From the NCBI GenBank assembly GCA_903826405.1, contig CAIKEH010000035.1, positions 1-64,000 of the forward strand: a stretch of 64,000 bases of DNA, in the 5' to 3' direction. Positions 1 to 9,717 of the stretch are shown here, piece after piece. The notes beneath the pieces were generated by a model. That model was given only the letters and a program-made list of their open reading frames with translations. It ran no database searches and was not told the origin of the DNA. The stretch comes from an uncultured bacterium. Its GTDB lineage: Bacteria > Bacteroidota > Bacteroidia > Chitinophagales > Chitinophagaceae. Every line of letters begins with the position of its first letter. Within the stretch, counting starts at the first letter, position 1. The translations under genes were made by a program, and so were the position numbers.

Positions 1-1
1 C

Positions 2-2935
2 ACCGCTGGACCCGGCACTTACTATGCTCGCGTCACCGGTGATTGCGGTTCCGCTGTCGAAGCCTCCGTCACCGTGACAGAAAACCCCAACCTGCCAGCG
101 GCAGTAAGTATTTCCGCTTCAGCAACCACTATCTGCTCCGGATCCACCGTCACATTCACAGCCACTCCGACCAACGGAGGATCATCTCCAGCTTATCAGT
201 GGAAACTCAACGGCAGCAATGTCGGCTCGAACAGTGCCACCTATATCAGCTCCAACTTGTCAAATGGAGATGTTGTTTCGGTGATCATGACTTCAAATGC
301 ATCGCCCTGCCTGACCGGCTCTCCCGCAACTTCCAATGCGGTGACCCTGACAGTAAATACACAACCCATCACACCATCGATCAGTGGGACCTTGAATACC
401 TACCCCGGATTGACCACACAACTCAGTGCCAGCCCATCTGGTGGCAGTTGGTCGTCCTCCGACCCCACTATTGCCAGTATCAGCTCCAATGGTACCGTAA
501 CAGGCATCCATACAGGTGTCGTGACCATAACTTATACACTTGACAATGGTAATGGCTGCCAGGCAAGCGACTCCAAGACACTCAACGTATATGGTGCCAA
601 TACCTGGCTGGGTACAGAAAGTAGCGATTGGAATACTTCAGCCAACTGGTCACTTCATATCGTACCCAATGGAAATACGGACGATGCCATCATCGCGAGT
701 GGTACGGCCAATGATCCTTTCATAGGAACTGATATCGCCATACGGAATATCCTCGTACAGGAAAATGCAGTGGTTGGATTGAATGGACATACATTCACCG
801 TTCACGGCACAATCAGCGGTCAAGGTACCCTCAGGGGATCCTCCGCTTCCATCCTCAATTTCGAAGGGAACCTTCCTCAGGGCACGGTACTTTTCGACCA
901 GACCATCGATGGAACAACGAACATCCTGCAAGATCTGGCCATGAAAGGGTCGGGAAGCTTCACCCTGGGCAATAAAGTACATGTGTACAACGCACTCCGG
1001 CCCGATGCAGGCGTTATCGACCTCAACGGGGTGAATCTGGTTCTGCATTCAGATGCTGGCAATACGGCACGTATCACAGAAGTCCTTGGGACATTGAGCG
1101 GAGCCAACCATGTCACGGCAGAACGCTACATCACCTCCAATGGCAACCGTGCTTACCGCATGCTCGCTCCCATGGTGAACTCTTCTGGCAGCATTAACGC
1201 CAACTGGCAGGAAGGCAAAGCCAATACATCAGATGCCATCAACATACCCGCTGATCAAGAAGGTTACGGGACCCATATCACAGGTGTTGGCGGCAATGCC
1301 AATGGATTCGACAAAACCGGAAGTGATGAACCTTCACTCTACGCATTCGATCCTGCCCTAGCCGACTGGGTGACCATCGATAATACGAACATCAATAAAC
1401 TCGATGCCAAGACCGGATATCTGATCTATGTACGGGGTAATCGGGACAGCCTGAGTACACTCACCTCATACGACCCGGTGGTCGGCCCCAGCAGTCTTAC
1501 GACCCTTCGTGCCACAGGTACTCCATTGCAAGGCACTCAGACGTTCAGCGGACTTCAGGGCGATGGCCAATTCAATCTGGTGACCAACCCATATGCGGCT
1601 CCGATCGATTGGAGTAAAGTGTATGGCCGCACAACCAATTCAGACAATTTTGAAGATTATCTGACTTATGTTGACCCCAACGTGAGTGATTACGGTGGTT
1701 TCGTCACCATCAACAGTGCAGGTATCGTATCTCCCGCGGGTACCAACGCCACGCTCAATGTCCAAAGTGGACTGGCATTCTTTGTGAAATCAAAATCAGG
1801 GATCAGTTCACCGTCACTGCAGATCCAGGAAAGCGATAAATCAGATGAAAATAATCTCGATGTGTTTGCTCCATTCCGTGGCATGATCGTAAATGAGGGT
1901 AAACAAAGTAACGGAACCGCTACAAATGCTTCCACCCTCTCCACGCTGAGTGCCAGCATTTACTATACTGAACCCGGCGGACGCAGGCTCGCCGATGGCA
2001 TCGTGGGTGTCTTTGATGCCCGATACAGCGCAAAGGTGGACAAAGACGATGCCGACGAGATCAACAACTGGGGTGAGAACATGGCGATCAGTAGAGGTTC
2101 CAGGCACCTGAGCATCGAAAGTAGACCCGATATCACCAAGGCAGACACCCTCCCCCTGTTCATCAATAACATGAACACGAAGGAATATGAAATGGACCTC
2201 AAGGCCAACAATATGAAGGATGGCGTCAAAGCCTGGTTGGTGGATCATTACACCCAAACACGTACACCAATTGGTATGGTCGGAAAGACCACGTTCAAAT
2301 TCAATGTGACCACGGATCAGGCATCCGGTGACAGCAGTCGTTTCCTGATCATATTCGATTACACGGCACCACCCGTTCCTAAACCTTCCACCGTCATCAA
2401 CCTCAAAGCAAAAGCCATTACAGATGGCATTCAAGTGGATTGGCAGACGGAATCGGAACAAGCAATGGACAGGTACATTCTGGAAAGGTCATCGGATGGG
2501 AAACATTTCAATCAGGCAGCCAGCGTCAGGTCCCACGGAACCGCGCTCACCACACAAAACTATGGATGGTTCGATGCAGATCCTCTGGATGGCATCAATT
2601 ACTATCGTGTCAAATCCATTAGCAGTACCGGTGAATACCTGTATAGCAATACGGTCACGGCCGAATTCATAAAAGGAACTCCCCAGGTACTCCTTTATCC
2701 GAACCCGGTTGTGGGAAGTTCATTCAACCTCCAATGGATCAACATGACCAAGGGAAACTATAAAATTGAATTGACAGATAATATCGGGCATCTGGTCTGG
2801 AAAGAAGAGTTGGATCACGATGGAACGAACCATATATCCAGAATGCGTCTCAGTGCAGCACTGGCCAAGGGAGTGTACACCGCTCACCTGATCGGAAATC
2901 ATTTCACCAAGAATTGGAGGGTAATCATCGACTAA
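2..2935 (+). CDS. Large T9SS-exported surface protein, C-terminal part (5' end outside window)
   Basis: The reading frame is open from base 2, so the N-terminus lies upstream; the GTG at 74 is not the real start. The first residues look like the end of an Ig/PKD-like repeat. About bases 350-590 read as a bacterial Ig-like (BIG_2) domain. The middle is beta-rich, Gly/Asn/Ser/Thr-rich sequence typical of Bacteroidota adhesins. Bases 2389-2665 resemble a fibronectin-III-like module. The last ~80 residues, with a LYPNP motif at about 2691-2705 and the ending KNWRVIID, are a type A C-terminal sorting signal for type IX secretion. It is probably carried across the outer membrane and anchored or released at the surface. 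The next gene begins 3 bases after its stop, so the two are probably co-transcribed. The ligand or enzymatic role is unknown. Confidence 0.85.
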   Translation, partial: TAGPGTYYARVTGDCGSAVEASVTVTENPNLPAAVSISASATTICSGSTVTFTATPTNGGSSPAYQWKLNGSNVGSNSATYISSNLSNGDVVSVIMTSNASPCLTGSPATSNAVTLTVNTQPITPSISGTLNTYPGLTTQLSASPSGGSWSSSDPTIASISSNGTVTGIHTGVVTITYTLDNGNGCQASDSKTLNVYGANTWLGTESSDWNTSANWSLHIVPNGNTDDAIIASGTANDPFIGTDIAIRNILVQENAVVGLNGHTFTVHGTISGQGTLRGSSASILNFEGNLPQGTVLFDQTIDGTTNILQDLAMKGSGSFTLGNKVHVYNALRPDAGVIDLNGVNLVLHSDAGNTARITEVLGTLSGANHVTAERYITSNGNRAYRMLAPMVNSSGSINANWQEGKANTSDAINIPADQEGYGTHITGVGGNANGFDKTGSDEPSLYAFDPALADWVTIDNTNINKLDAKTGYLIYVRGNRDSLSTLTSYDPVVGPSSLTTLRATGTPLQGTQTFSGLQGDGQFNLVTNPYAAPIDWSKVYGRTTNSDNFEDYLTYVDPNVSDYGGFVTINSAGIVSPAGTNATLNVQSGLAFFVKSKSGISSPSLQIQESDKSDENNLDVFAPFRGMIVNEGKQSNGTATNASTLSTLSASIYYTEPGGRRLADGIVGVFDARYSAKVDKDDADEINNWGENMAISRGSRHLSIESRPDITKADTLPLFINNMNTKEYEMDLKANNMKDGVKAWLVDHYTQTRTPIGMVGKTTFKFNVTTDQASGDSSRFLIIFDYTAPPVPKPSTVINLKAKAITDGIQVDWQTESEQAMDRYILERSSDGKHFNQAASVRSHGTALTTQNYGWFDADPLDGINYYRVKSISSTGEYLYSNTVTAEFIKGTPQVLLYPNPVVGSSFNLQWINMTKGNYKIELTDNIGHLVWKEELDHDGTNHISRMRLSAALAKGVYTAHLIGNHFTKNWRVIID

Positions 2936-2938
2936 GTC

Positions 2939-3988
2939 ATGAAAAACCGCATTCCAACATATCGCAATCTGATCTGGTGTTTCCTGTTGATGTCAGCCGC
3001 GTGGCCAACATTCACCAAAGGACAGGCGAACCTGCCCTGCCCTCCCATTGACGTGAGTCGTGCGGATGCATTCTACAACGCCACAAGCACATTGTCCAGT
3101 TTTTCATTCAGCAATCTGGCTGATTTCGAAAATGGAAAGAATGCCCTGATCAACCTGTATATCGACGCCAGGGGAGGGAAAACATATCAAATACGTTATC
3201 GATTCCTGAATGGAGCAGAACCCGTACTTCGGTATCGTGGAAATACCATCTCTTCAAGCGGTGCTTTCAAGGCTACGGCCAGTTTCGGTTCCTCGGGATG
3301 GGGCACCTTGAATGTGCAGACCACCAGCAGCAATGTTGCATTGACCACGGGATGGTCCACGCTGGCAACCTTCAAAGCCCGTTGCGGCGTGACGCACGGT
3401 AACCTGATGGTGGACCTGAAGGCACTTGGAATTAATGATGGCAATAACAATTTCTTCGTGAAAGGCGCCACACCTCAGATAGATTATGGGGCGGTGACGG
3501 TGGAATTTCAATTATTCCAGACAGATAATAACACCCAACAGGATCTCCAAACCATCCCGTATGAGATACTCATCGGAGATGTACTTGATTTCAGCATCAA
3601 CAATGGCACCACAACCATCTCCGCGACGCCTCAGGATTATATAAATGGCATTGAAGTAACGGCCAACGATCAACTGAGAATCACCAGCAACAGTTCCTAC
3701 TCCATAGATGTGGCTTCCTCCAGCAATACACTGGCCCCAACAGGAAATGGCGCTTCCGGCACCATCGACATCAGCGACATACAGATAGGCATAGCCAATT
3801 CAACACCCAATATGGGGAATACCAACAGACAGAACTTGCATTCCACTTCTCGCTCCATCGCCACTGGTGCGCAAATTTCATATAACAAATCCATCGACCT
3901 GATATATCGATTGCAGAACACGAACCCCAAGAACTTACAGCCAGGCACTTACAGCGGCACCATATACATATCCGTTACGGAAAACTGA
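2939..3988 (+). CDS. Exported protein of unknown function, paired with the upstream T9SS protein
   Basis: 349 residues. An N-terminal signal peptide ends near residue 29 (hydrophobic LIWCFLLMSAAWP stretch, then KGQA). The remainder is Thr/Ser/Asn-rich and beta-rich. It ends with the pattern PGTYSGTIYISV, which recalls the last strands of secreted Ig-like or pilin-like domains, but I cannot assign a family. No T9SS sorting domain is seen at its C-terminus, so it probably stays in the periplasm or outer membrane. Only 3 bases separate it from the surface protein upstream, which suggests one transcript and a role in secretion, anchoring or assembly of that protein. That role is inferred from position only. 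Confidence 0.7.
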   Translation: MKNRIPTYRNLIWCFLLMSAAWPTFTKGQANLPCPPIDVSRADAFYNATSTLSSFSFSNLADFENGKNALINLYIDARGGKTYQIRYRFLNGAEPVLRYRGNTISSSGAFKATASFGSSGWGTLNVQTTSSNVALTTGWSTLATFKARCGVTHGNLMVDLKALGINDGNNNFFVKGATPQIDYGAVTVEFQLFQTDNNTQQDLQTIPYEILIGDVLDFSINNGTTTISATPQDYINGIEVTANDQLRITSNSSYSIDVASSSNTLAPTGNGASGTIDISDIQIGIANSTPNMGNTNRQNLHSTSRSIATGAQISYNKSIDLIYRLQNTNPKNLQPGTYSGTIYISVTEN

Positions 3989-4169
3989 TGGTATTACCGC
4001 TCACCATTGACCATTCGCATCACCTTGTTCTACCCTCAGCAGCAGCATCGCCCTTCACCTACACAAAATTCAAAAGAATACATGCAGGGTTTGAATCTTC
4101 ACCAAACCTCGTAAGCAGGAATTTCATGGACCGGCCAGAATGCCGTAATTTCCTTGGAAATCATCTCTC

Positions 4170-5999
4170 ATGCGCCTGCTTATTCCCGTCCTGACCATGG
4201 TCATGGCCCTCTCTTCACTGAACACTTCCGCACGCGTTCACCATAAATCGAAATTTAACCGACAGGAGATCCTGATCACCATGCGGGATGGCGTAACATT
4301 GAACACGGTTATTTTCACTCCGGTTGATGCAAAGGAAAAACTTCCTTTCCTGTTCCTGAGAACACCATATGGAGTCAGTGAAATGCCCGACCCGGACGAC
4401 AATCCCTATGTGTCCGACATGGCCAAAGATGGCTACATCTTTGTTTATCAGGATATCCGAGGCAGATACAAGTCTGGCGGCACCTTTCAGATGCAACGTT
4501 TCACCAGGAACAAGCAGGATAAAAAAGCGATCGACGAAAGCACCGACACATACGATACCATCGACTGGCTGCTGAAAAACGTCCCGAATAACAACGGCAA
4601 GGCAGGCATGTACGGCGTCAGTTATGATGGATGGACTTCCATGATGGGCGCCGTTGACCCCCACCCTGCCCTGGTGGCCATCAGCGAGCAGGCAAGTCCA
4701 TCGGATATGTTCCTGGGCGACGATTTCCACCATAACGGCGCTTTCCGACTCAGCTACGGCTTCGAATATGCATTCATGGAGGAAGCAGGCAAGACAGACT
4801 CCCTGTATCCTTTCGGTGAATATGATATTTATGACTGGTTCCTGAAACTCGGACCCCTTAAGAATGTGAATGAAAAATATTTCAAAGGGAAGATCCCCTC
4901 CTGGAATGATTTCACGGAACATCCCAATTACGACGAGTTCTGGAAGAAACAATCCCTCCCCTATAGATTGGATTCTCCGCGGGTACACATCATGCATGTT
5001 GCAGGATGGTGGGATCAGGAAGATTTCTACGGACCGATCACTGCTTATGCCGCATTGGAAAAATCGGACAGGAGTAACAAGAACTTCCTGGTTGTTGGGC
5101 CCTGGAATCACGGAGGATGGGCACATGGAACCGGCAGAAGTCTAGGCAAGGTCAAGTTCGACACTTCCACAGCATCGGATTTCAGAAGGGATGTTCAAGC
5201 GAAATGGTTTGCCTGGCATCTGAAAGGAAATGGAGATGGAAAATTCCCGGAAGCATATACTTTCCAGACGGGAAGCAATACCTGGAAAGCCTATGATCGT
5301 TGGCCACCATCATCAACATCAAAAAAACAGATCTATTTCCAGCAAGATGGAAAACTCGGTTTTTCAAAACCAACATCATCCACCCCCACTGCATACGACG
5401 AATATGTTTCCGATCCCGCGCATCCCGTACCCTACCGTCCGCGCCCGATCGAGCAGACATATGGAATGAATTCCCGTTGGTACACCTGGCTGCTTGAAGA
5501 TCAAAGATTCGTACAGAACCGCCCTGATGTGCTCAGTTGGGAGAGTGATGCCCTTCAACAGGATTTCACAGTAACCGGTAGCGTATTCGCCAAATTATTC
5601 GCGACAACTACGGGCTCTGACTGTGATTGGGTGGTTAAATTGATAGACGTATATCCTCCCTGGTACGAGAAGGAACCCGCCATGGGTGGCTTTCAACTCA
5701 TGGTGGCCAATGAGGTATTTAGAGGCCGATTCCGGAATGGTTTCGATAAGCCGACACCCATCACTCCGGGGAAAGTGGAGACTTTCACCATAGACATGCG
5801 CCAAGCCAATCATGTCTTTAAAAAAGGACATCGGATCATGGTACAAGTACAAAGCAGTTGGTTCCCGCTCATAGATATGAATCCACAGTCGTATGTACCC
5901 AATATATTCCAGGCTTACCCCAAGGATTTCCAAAAGGCTACGCAGAGGGTGTACCGGTCAACTGCATTCCCATCCCATATTGAGGTGGATGGGGAATGA
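4170..5999 (+). CDS. Exported CocE/NonD family hydrolase (X-Pro dipeptidyl-peptidase S15-like)
   Basis: 609 residues with a signal peptide (residues 1 to about 21). It has the alpha/beta-hydrolase fold of the S15/CocE family: a YQDIRGRY stretch near residue 93, a nucleophile elbow GVSYDG (149-154, Ser151), Asp282 in WWDQEDFYG and His314 in PWNHGG, which fits a Ser-Asp-His triad with family-like spacing. The C-terminal third matches the jelly-roll domain common to this family. Members cleave esters, amides or X-Pro dipeptides; the substrate here is unknown. It is probably periplasmic. It converges with the prolyl-oligopeptidase-like lipoprotein at 6027-8162, separated by 27 bases. The ATG at 4170 is chosen because it opens the signal peptide. 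Confidence 0.88.
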   Translation: MRLLIPVLTMVMALSSLNTSARVHHKSKFNRQEILITMRDGVTLNTVIFTPVDAKEKLPFLFLRTPYGVSEMPDPDDNPYVSDMAKDGYIFVYQDIRGRYKSGGTFQMQRFTRNKQDKKAIDESTDTYDTIDWLLKNVPNNNGKAGMYGVSYDGWTSMMGAVDPHPALVAISEQASPSDMFLGDDFHHNGAFRLSYGFEYAFMEEAGKTDSLYPFGEYDIYDWFLKLGPLKNVNEKYFKGKIPSWNDFTEHPNYDEFWKKQSLPYRLDSPRVHIMHVAGWWDQEDFYGPITAYAALEKSDRSNKNFLVVGPWNHGGWAHGTGRSLGKVKFDTSTASDFRRDVQAKWFAWHLKGNGDGKFPEAYTFQTGSNTWKAYDRWPPSSTSKKQIYFQQDGKLGFSKPTSSTPTAYDEYVSDPAHPVPYRPRPIEQTYGMNSRWYTWLLEDQRFVQNRPDVLSWESDALQQDFTVTGSVFAKLFATTTGSDCDWVVKLIDVYPPWYEKEPAMGGFQLMVANEVFRGRFRNGFDKPTPITPGKVETFTIDMRQANHVFKKGHRIMVQVQSSWFPLIDMNPQSYVPNIFQAYPKDFQKATQRVYRSTAFPSHIEVDGE

Positions 6000-6026
6000 A
6001 ATGAAATCTTTCCCGACCTATCGGCA

Positions 6027-8162
6027 TCATTTACCGACCGATGGAACAATTCCCATGTTCTGAAACAGGAATGCGAACATGTCTGCATTCATTTCGATGC
6101 TCTTCGACAAAGATGCACCGCCGCCATGGCCCTGTTTGGTCTCAATGCGGATCAGGACGGGTGCATCACCTTTTTGAGCACGTTGCAATGTCGCAGCGAA
6201 TTTGAAGGAATGGGCAGGAACCACCCTATCGTCGTGATCGGCGGTGAAAACCATCGTAGCAGGGTATGAGGTGCCAGTCCTGATGTTGTGCAATGGAGAA
6301 TATTTCAACAGAACGGGAAAATACTGAGCGCTGTCACTGGAGCCATAATCCGACACCCAGCCCCATCCCACGGTGAATTTTTGAAAACGAAGCATGTCCA
6401 TCACACCCACTTCAGGTAAAGCTACCTTGCATAGATCTGGTCGCTGGGTCATCACGGCACCAATCAGCAAACCACCATTGGAAGCTCCATTGATCGCCAG
6501 TTTGTCCCTGGATGTGTATTTAGCGGAAACAAGATATTCCGCCGCTGCAATGAAATCATCGAATACATTCTGTTTGTTCATCAATCGGCCAGCATCATGC
6601 CATTTCTCACCGTACTCCCCACCACCACGCAGATTGGCTTCGGCATACACCCCATTGTTCTCCAGAAGGGCATAGATCATGGGCTGGAATCCGGGTGTCA
6701 GGCTGATATCGAAGCCACCATACCCGTAGAGCAATGTGGGATGTGACCCATCCAATACCAACCCCTTCTTATGGGTGATGAACATGGGCACTTTCGTTCC
6801 ATCTTTGCTGGAATAGAAAACCTGTTCCGTCTCATAATCTTCCAGTTTAAGCTTGACGGCGGCTTTCTTGAAAATAGAGGAAGTCCCTTTTGCGATATCG
6901 TATACGAAAAGGGAAGGAGCATTCGTGTAGGATGAAAAATCGTAGAGGAGGGTGCTGTCCGAATGATACCCAGTGAATCCGGAAGCGGTGCCGATGCCCG
7001 GCAGAATCAATTCTCTTTCAGGTTTACCGTCGATCGAGAATTGCTGCACATGGGTGGACGCATCCTTGAGGTAGGTAGCGAAAAGTTTACCTCCGGCAGC
7101 GGTAACCGTTTCGAGCTTCTCCGATTTTTCGGGAATGATCTCCTTCCAGTGAGCTTTTCCCGGGCTTTTCGGATCGATCAACACCACATGATTGTTACCG
7201 GCTCCATCATCGGTGGAAACGATGAGTTGCCCATCCTTGTTATCGACTACATTGTACGAATGCTCAAATCCTCTGAACAGTGGCTTGAAGCTTTCGACTG
7301 GCTTCGATAGATCGCGGAACCAGATCTCATTGCCATATGTCCCCTGACTTTTTAAGATCAAGACGAAGCGTTCATCCTCAGTGACACCGACATTATTGTA
7401 CATCAGCGGGTGTTCCTTATCCTCATAGACCAGCATATCTTTTTCCTGGCCTTCTCCTAATCGATGATAATATACTTTCTGGAATTCATTTTTGGCAGAT
7501 AACTCAGTCCCTTTTGGCGGTTCAGGATATCTGCTGTAATAGAATCCGGCACCTTTCCAGGCTACGCCACCGAATTTCATCCATTTGATCTCATCTGCCA
7601 GGGGTTTTCGGGTATCCAGGTCCATCACATAAGTTGTCGTCCAGTCACTGCCGCTCCTGTTGACATGATAAGCCATGTATCGTTTATCATTGGAGAAACC
7701 ATCCAGCCCTATGGAAACCGTACCATCAGTTGACATGCCATTGGGATCAATCAGCACGCCGGGTTCGGCATCAAAACCATCCTGGATATAAACCACCGAC
7801 TGGTTCTGCAAGCCATCATTCCTCCGATAAAGGATGTGCTTGCCTATTTTTCCTATTCCTGAGAACCTTTCATAATTTACGATCTCCTTCAGATGATCCC
7901 GGATCTTGTCGCGGAAAGGGATTCGGGAAAGATAACCTACCGTATATGCCTGTTGGGACTTCACCCATTCTGCAGTACGCGCGGAAGTATCATCTTCCAG
8001 CCAACGATAAGGGTCACCCACCTTTGTACCGAAGTAATCGTCCACCACATTCACCGTATCAGTCGGCGGATAATGCTGGCCACCAGCCGCTTCATCATTG
8101 GGCATGAGTTTGCAGGAAGCTATGGATACAACCGATATCGCTATACAAAAAAATCTGAGCAT
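6027..8162 (-). CDS. Prolyl oligopeptidase family (S9) lipoprotein
   Basis: 711 residues from the ATG at 8162. That start opens a lipoprotein signal peptide (MLRFFCIAISVVSIASC, lipobox Cys17); an ATG-less extension to 8213 would bury it. The N-terminal half is a seven-bladed propeller-like domain with the usual DPYRWLED motif near residue 50. The C-terminal half is the hydrolase domain: nucleophile GASNGG with Ser561, Asp in HDDRV at about 644-645, and His679 in KQGHGG. The order and spacing match prolyl oligopeptidases, which cut after proline in short peptides. As a lipoprotein it should act in the periplasm or at the outer membrane, in peptide scavenging. It converges with the CocE-like gene. 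Confidence 0.93.
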   Translation of the reverse strand: MLRFFCIAISVVSIASCKLMPNDEAAGGQHYPPTDTVNVVDDYFGTKVGDPYRWLEDDTSARTAEWVKSQQAYTVGYLSRIPFRDKIRDHLKEIVNYERFSGIGKIGKHILYRRNDGLQNQSVVYIQDGFDAEPGVLIDPNGMSTDGTVSIGLDGFSNDKRYMAYHVNRSGSDWTTTYVMDLDTRKPLADEIKWMKFGGVAWKGAGFYYSRYPEPPKGTELSAKNEFQKVYYHRLGEGQEKDMLVYEDKEHPLMYNNVGVTEDERFVLILKSQGTYGNEIWFRDLSKPVESFKPLFRGFEHSYNVVDNKDGQLIVSTDDGAGNNHVVLIDPKSPGKAHWKEIIPEKSEKLETVTAAGGKLFATYLKDASTHVQQFSIDGKPERELILPGIGTASGFTGYHSDSTLLYDFSSYTNAPSLFVYDIAKGTSSIFKKAAVKLKLEDYETEQVFYSSKDGTKVPMFITHKKGLVLDGSHPTLLYGYGGFDISLTPGFQPMIYALLENNGVYAEANLRGGGEYGEKWHDAGRLMNKQNVFDDFIAAAEYLVSAKYTSRDKLAINGASNGGLLIGAVMTQRPDLCKVALPEVGVMDMLRFQKFTVGWGWVSDYGSSDSAQYFPVLLKYSPLHNIRTGTSYPATMVFTADHDDRVVPAHSFKFAATLQRAQKGDAPVLIRIETKQGHGGGASLSKSIEMNADMFAFLFQNMGIVPSVGK

Positions 8163-8554
8163 ATGAATAGTTTTTTCTACATATTCAAAGTACACTTTTT
8201 TGAACAACCTCAAGCCCCTTCATCATTATCCCTGATGCTTTCCGATGAAGTGCACCCTGTATTTGAGAATATTTCTTGAATTTTCCCGTGCCAAAAATGG
8301 ACAGTTTTGGCAAACCGAATCTGCGTGAAAGCCTTTTCACTATCTTCTTGGCCGACACCCCTGCGGGAAAAATGCTGGACCTTCAGTTGACCTCAATCGA
8401 ACTGCTCAGGATTCACCCGGAATGCGGAATGGAAAGCCACTATCCCTGTGGCAAATTCTTTAACAGGCGTGGGCTAAAAATTGGAAGAAATAAAACTGGT
8501 CAGGAAATGAATGGATGCTCGTGATCCAGGCGATCACCATCTGATTGGTCAAGA
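8163..8554. other. Intergenic region without recognised gene
   Basis: These 392 bases lie between the start of the S9 lipoprotein gene and the end of the SRPBCC gene, both on the minus strand, so they must hold the S9 promoter. I see no TAnnTTTG element, no strong terminator and no convincing gene. An 82-codon frame at 8276-8524 on the plus strand lacks recognisable features. Confidence 0.5.
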
Positions 8555-9007
8555 TCATTGCTCAGCCAATTCTACGAGACGGGCATTAAGCTTACGCATC
8601 TTCTTCTCATATTTACTGCCCAATAAAAAAGACCAGAAGCCGCGAAGAGGCCCCTCCATCCATACTTCGTGCGTGATGATCGTTTTGTTGTTGTGATAAC
8701 CCAGCATGCGCCTGGTGTAAACGTGAGTGAAAGGCAAACGGGTCTCCAAAGTATAGGTGAAATCAGATTTACACTCTGTAACCCTGAAATGCGACCTCCC
8801 ACCATTCTCCCCAACAAATTCTCCGACCGTATCTATATTAAATGACCCCGGGGAAAACTTGACATCACGTAAATCATCATCCCACTTTTTCCAATTGCCG
8901 ACATCGGTTAACAAATGCCAAACGGTTTGTGCATCAGCTTTGGTCTGAGCATTACAGGAGATGATTGCAGTTTCCATGTGGCTATTTTGTTCCATAGTTA
9001 ATCTCAT
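8555..9007 (-). CDS. SRPBCC-fold (polyketide cyclase/START-like) protein
   Basis: Up to 150 residues. The sequence has the helix-grip pattern of the SRPBCC superfamily: an N-terminal beta strand, a helix with VWHLLTDVGNWKKWDDDL, strands around residues 50-110 and a long C-terminal helix ending the protein. This fold binds hydrophobic ligands or lipids; the ligand here is not evident. The start is ambiguous: ATG codons lie at 9007, 8995 and 8977, and the last would give a protein beginning METAIIS, closest to the usual domain edge. No signal peptide, so it is probably cytoplasmic. It stands alone, upstream of and divergent from rlmH. Confidence 0.78.
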   Translation of the reverse strand: MRLTMEQNSHMETAIISCNAQTKADAQTVWHLLTDVGNWKKWDDDLRDVKFSPGSFNIDTVGEFVGENGGRSHFRVTECKSDFTYTLETRLPFTHVYTRRMLGYHNNKTIITHEVWMEGPLRGFWSFLLGSKYEKKMRKLNARLVELAEQ

Positions 9008-9101
9008 TCATGGAAACAAACAAGGATCCATATCATACAAAAACCTTTACTTATTCTTTAAGTATTGAATATCAAATAATTAAGTGTCATAAAAGCAATG
9101 T

Positions 9102-9109
9102 TACCTTTG
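9102..9109 (+). promoter_or_regulatory. Possible -7 element upstream of rlmH
   Basis: TACCTTTG matches the Bacteroidota -7 consensus TAnnTTTG, about 100 bases before rlmH. No clear -33 TTG lies at the usual distance, so support is moderate to weak. Confidence 0.35.
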
Positions 9110-9215
9110 TGTTAACTGAAATTTAAAATTATACGAATTCATAGAAATGTTCATCGGGCATCTCCGGTTTCTCTGGCTCAAATCATACAGCATGTCTTAA
9201 GCTTATATTGCATCC

Positions 9216-9689
9216 ATGAAGATCCAGATTTGGAGCATTGGAAAGGATCATGAATCGTACATCAAACAGGGTGTGGAGGATTTCACAAACCGGATCGCAC
9301 GATACTATCCGGTGGATTGGATGATCATCCCTGCTCCCAAAAATGCAGGTTTGATCAGAGAGGAAGACCTCAAAATTCAGGAGGGTAAGATCATTATCGA
9401 AAAGCTGAAAAAAGAAGATTATCTCGTCGCATTGGATGAATATGGGAAAGAAATGAGTTCAGAACAATTATCCGGCTTCCTGCAATCCCGGGGTAACGAC
9501 AGTGTCAAACAATTGATATTCCTGATCGGAGGAGCATTCGGCCTCGATGAAGCCGTGATGAAAAGGGCAAATCACAGATGGTCTCTTTCCAAACTGACCT
9601 TCCCTCATCAACTTGTACGGCTCATTTTGTCCGAACAACTCTACCGGGCTTGTTCGATCGGGAAAAATGAAAAATACCACCACAGATAA
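9216..9689 (+). CDS. rlmH: 23S rRNA (pseudouridine1915-N3)-methyltransferase
   Basis: 157 residues, the normal length for RlmH, a SPOUT-class methyltransferase. It modifies pseudouridine 1915 in helix 69 of 23S rRNA on assembled ribosomes, using S-adenosylmethionine. Family landmarks are present: the start MKIQIWSIGK, the middle LDEYGKEMSSEQ, the SAM-knot segment FLIGGAFGLD and the C-terminal block KLTFPHQLVR...EQLYRA. It ends in NEKYHHR, close to the family ending. The rhomboid gene follows after 28 bases on the same strand and is probably co-transcribed. Confidence 0.96.
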   Translation: MKIQIWSIGKDHESYIKQGVEDFTNRIARYYPVDWMIIPAPKNAGLIREEDLKIQEGKIIIEKLKKEDYLVALDEYGKEMSSEQLSGFLQSRGNDSVKQLIFLIGGAFGLDEAVMKRANHRWSLSKLTFPHQLVRLILSEQLYRACSIGKNEKYHHR

Positions 9690-9717
9690 TTCAGTATACC
9701 CCGTAAATCAAACGAAC

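Noticed and set aside
43-543. 166-codon frame in another phase at the left edge
   Set aside because: It overlaps the real frame of the surface protein, which continues open to the window edge and has domain signatures.
3988-4194. 68-codon frame between the exported protein and the CocE gene
   Set aside because: It runs into the signal peptide of the CocE-like protein in another frame and has no recognisable features.
8276-8524. 82-codon frame between the S9 lipoprotein and SRPBCC genes
   Set aside because: No recognisable domain, ribosome-binding site or promoter element; composition is not convincing.
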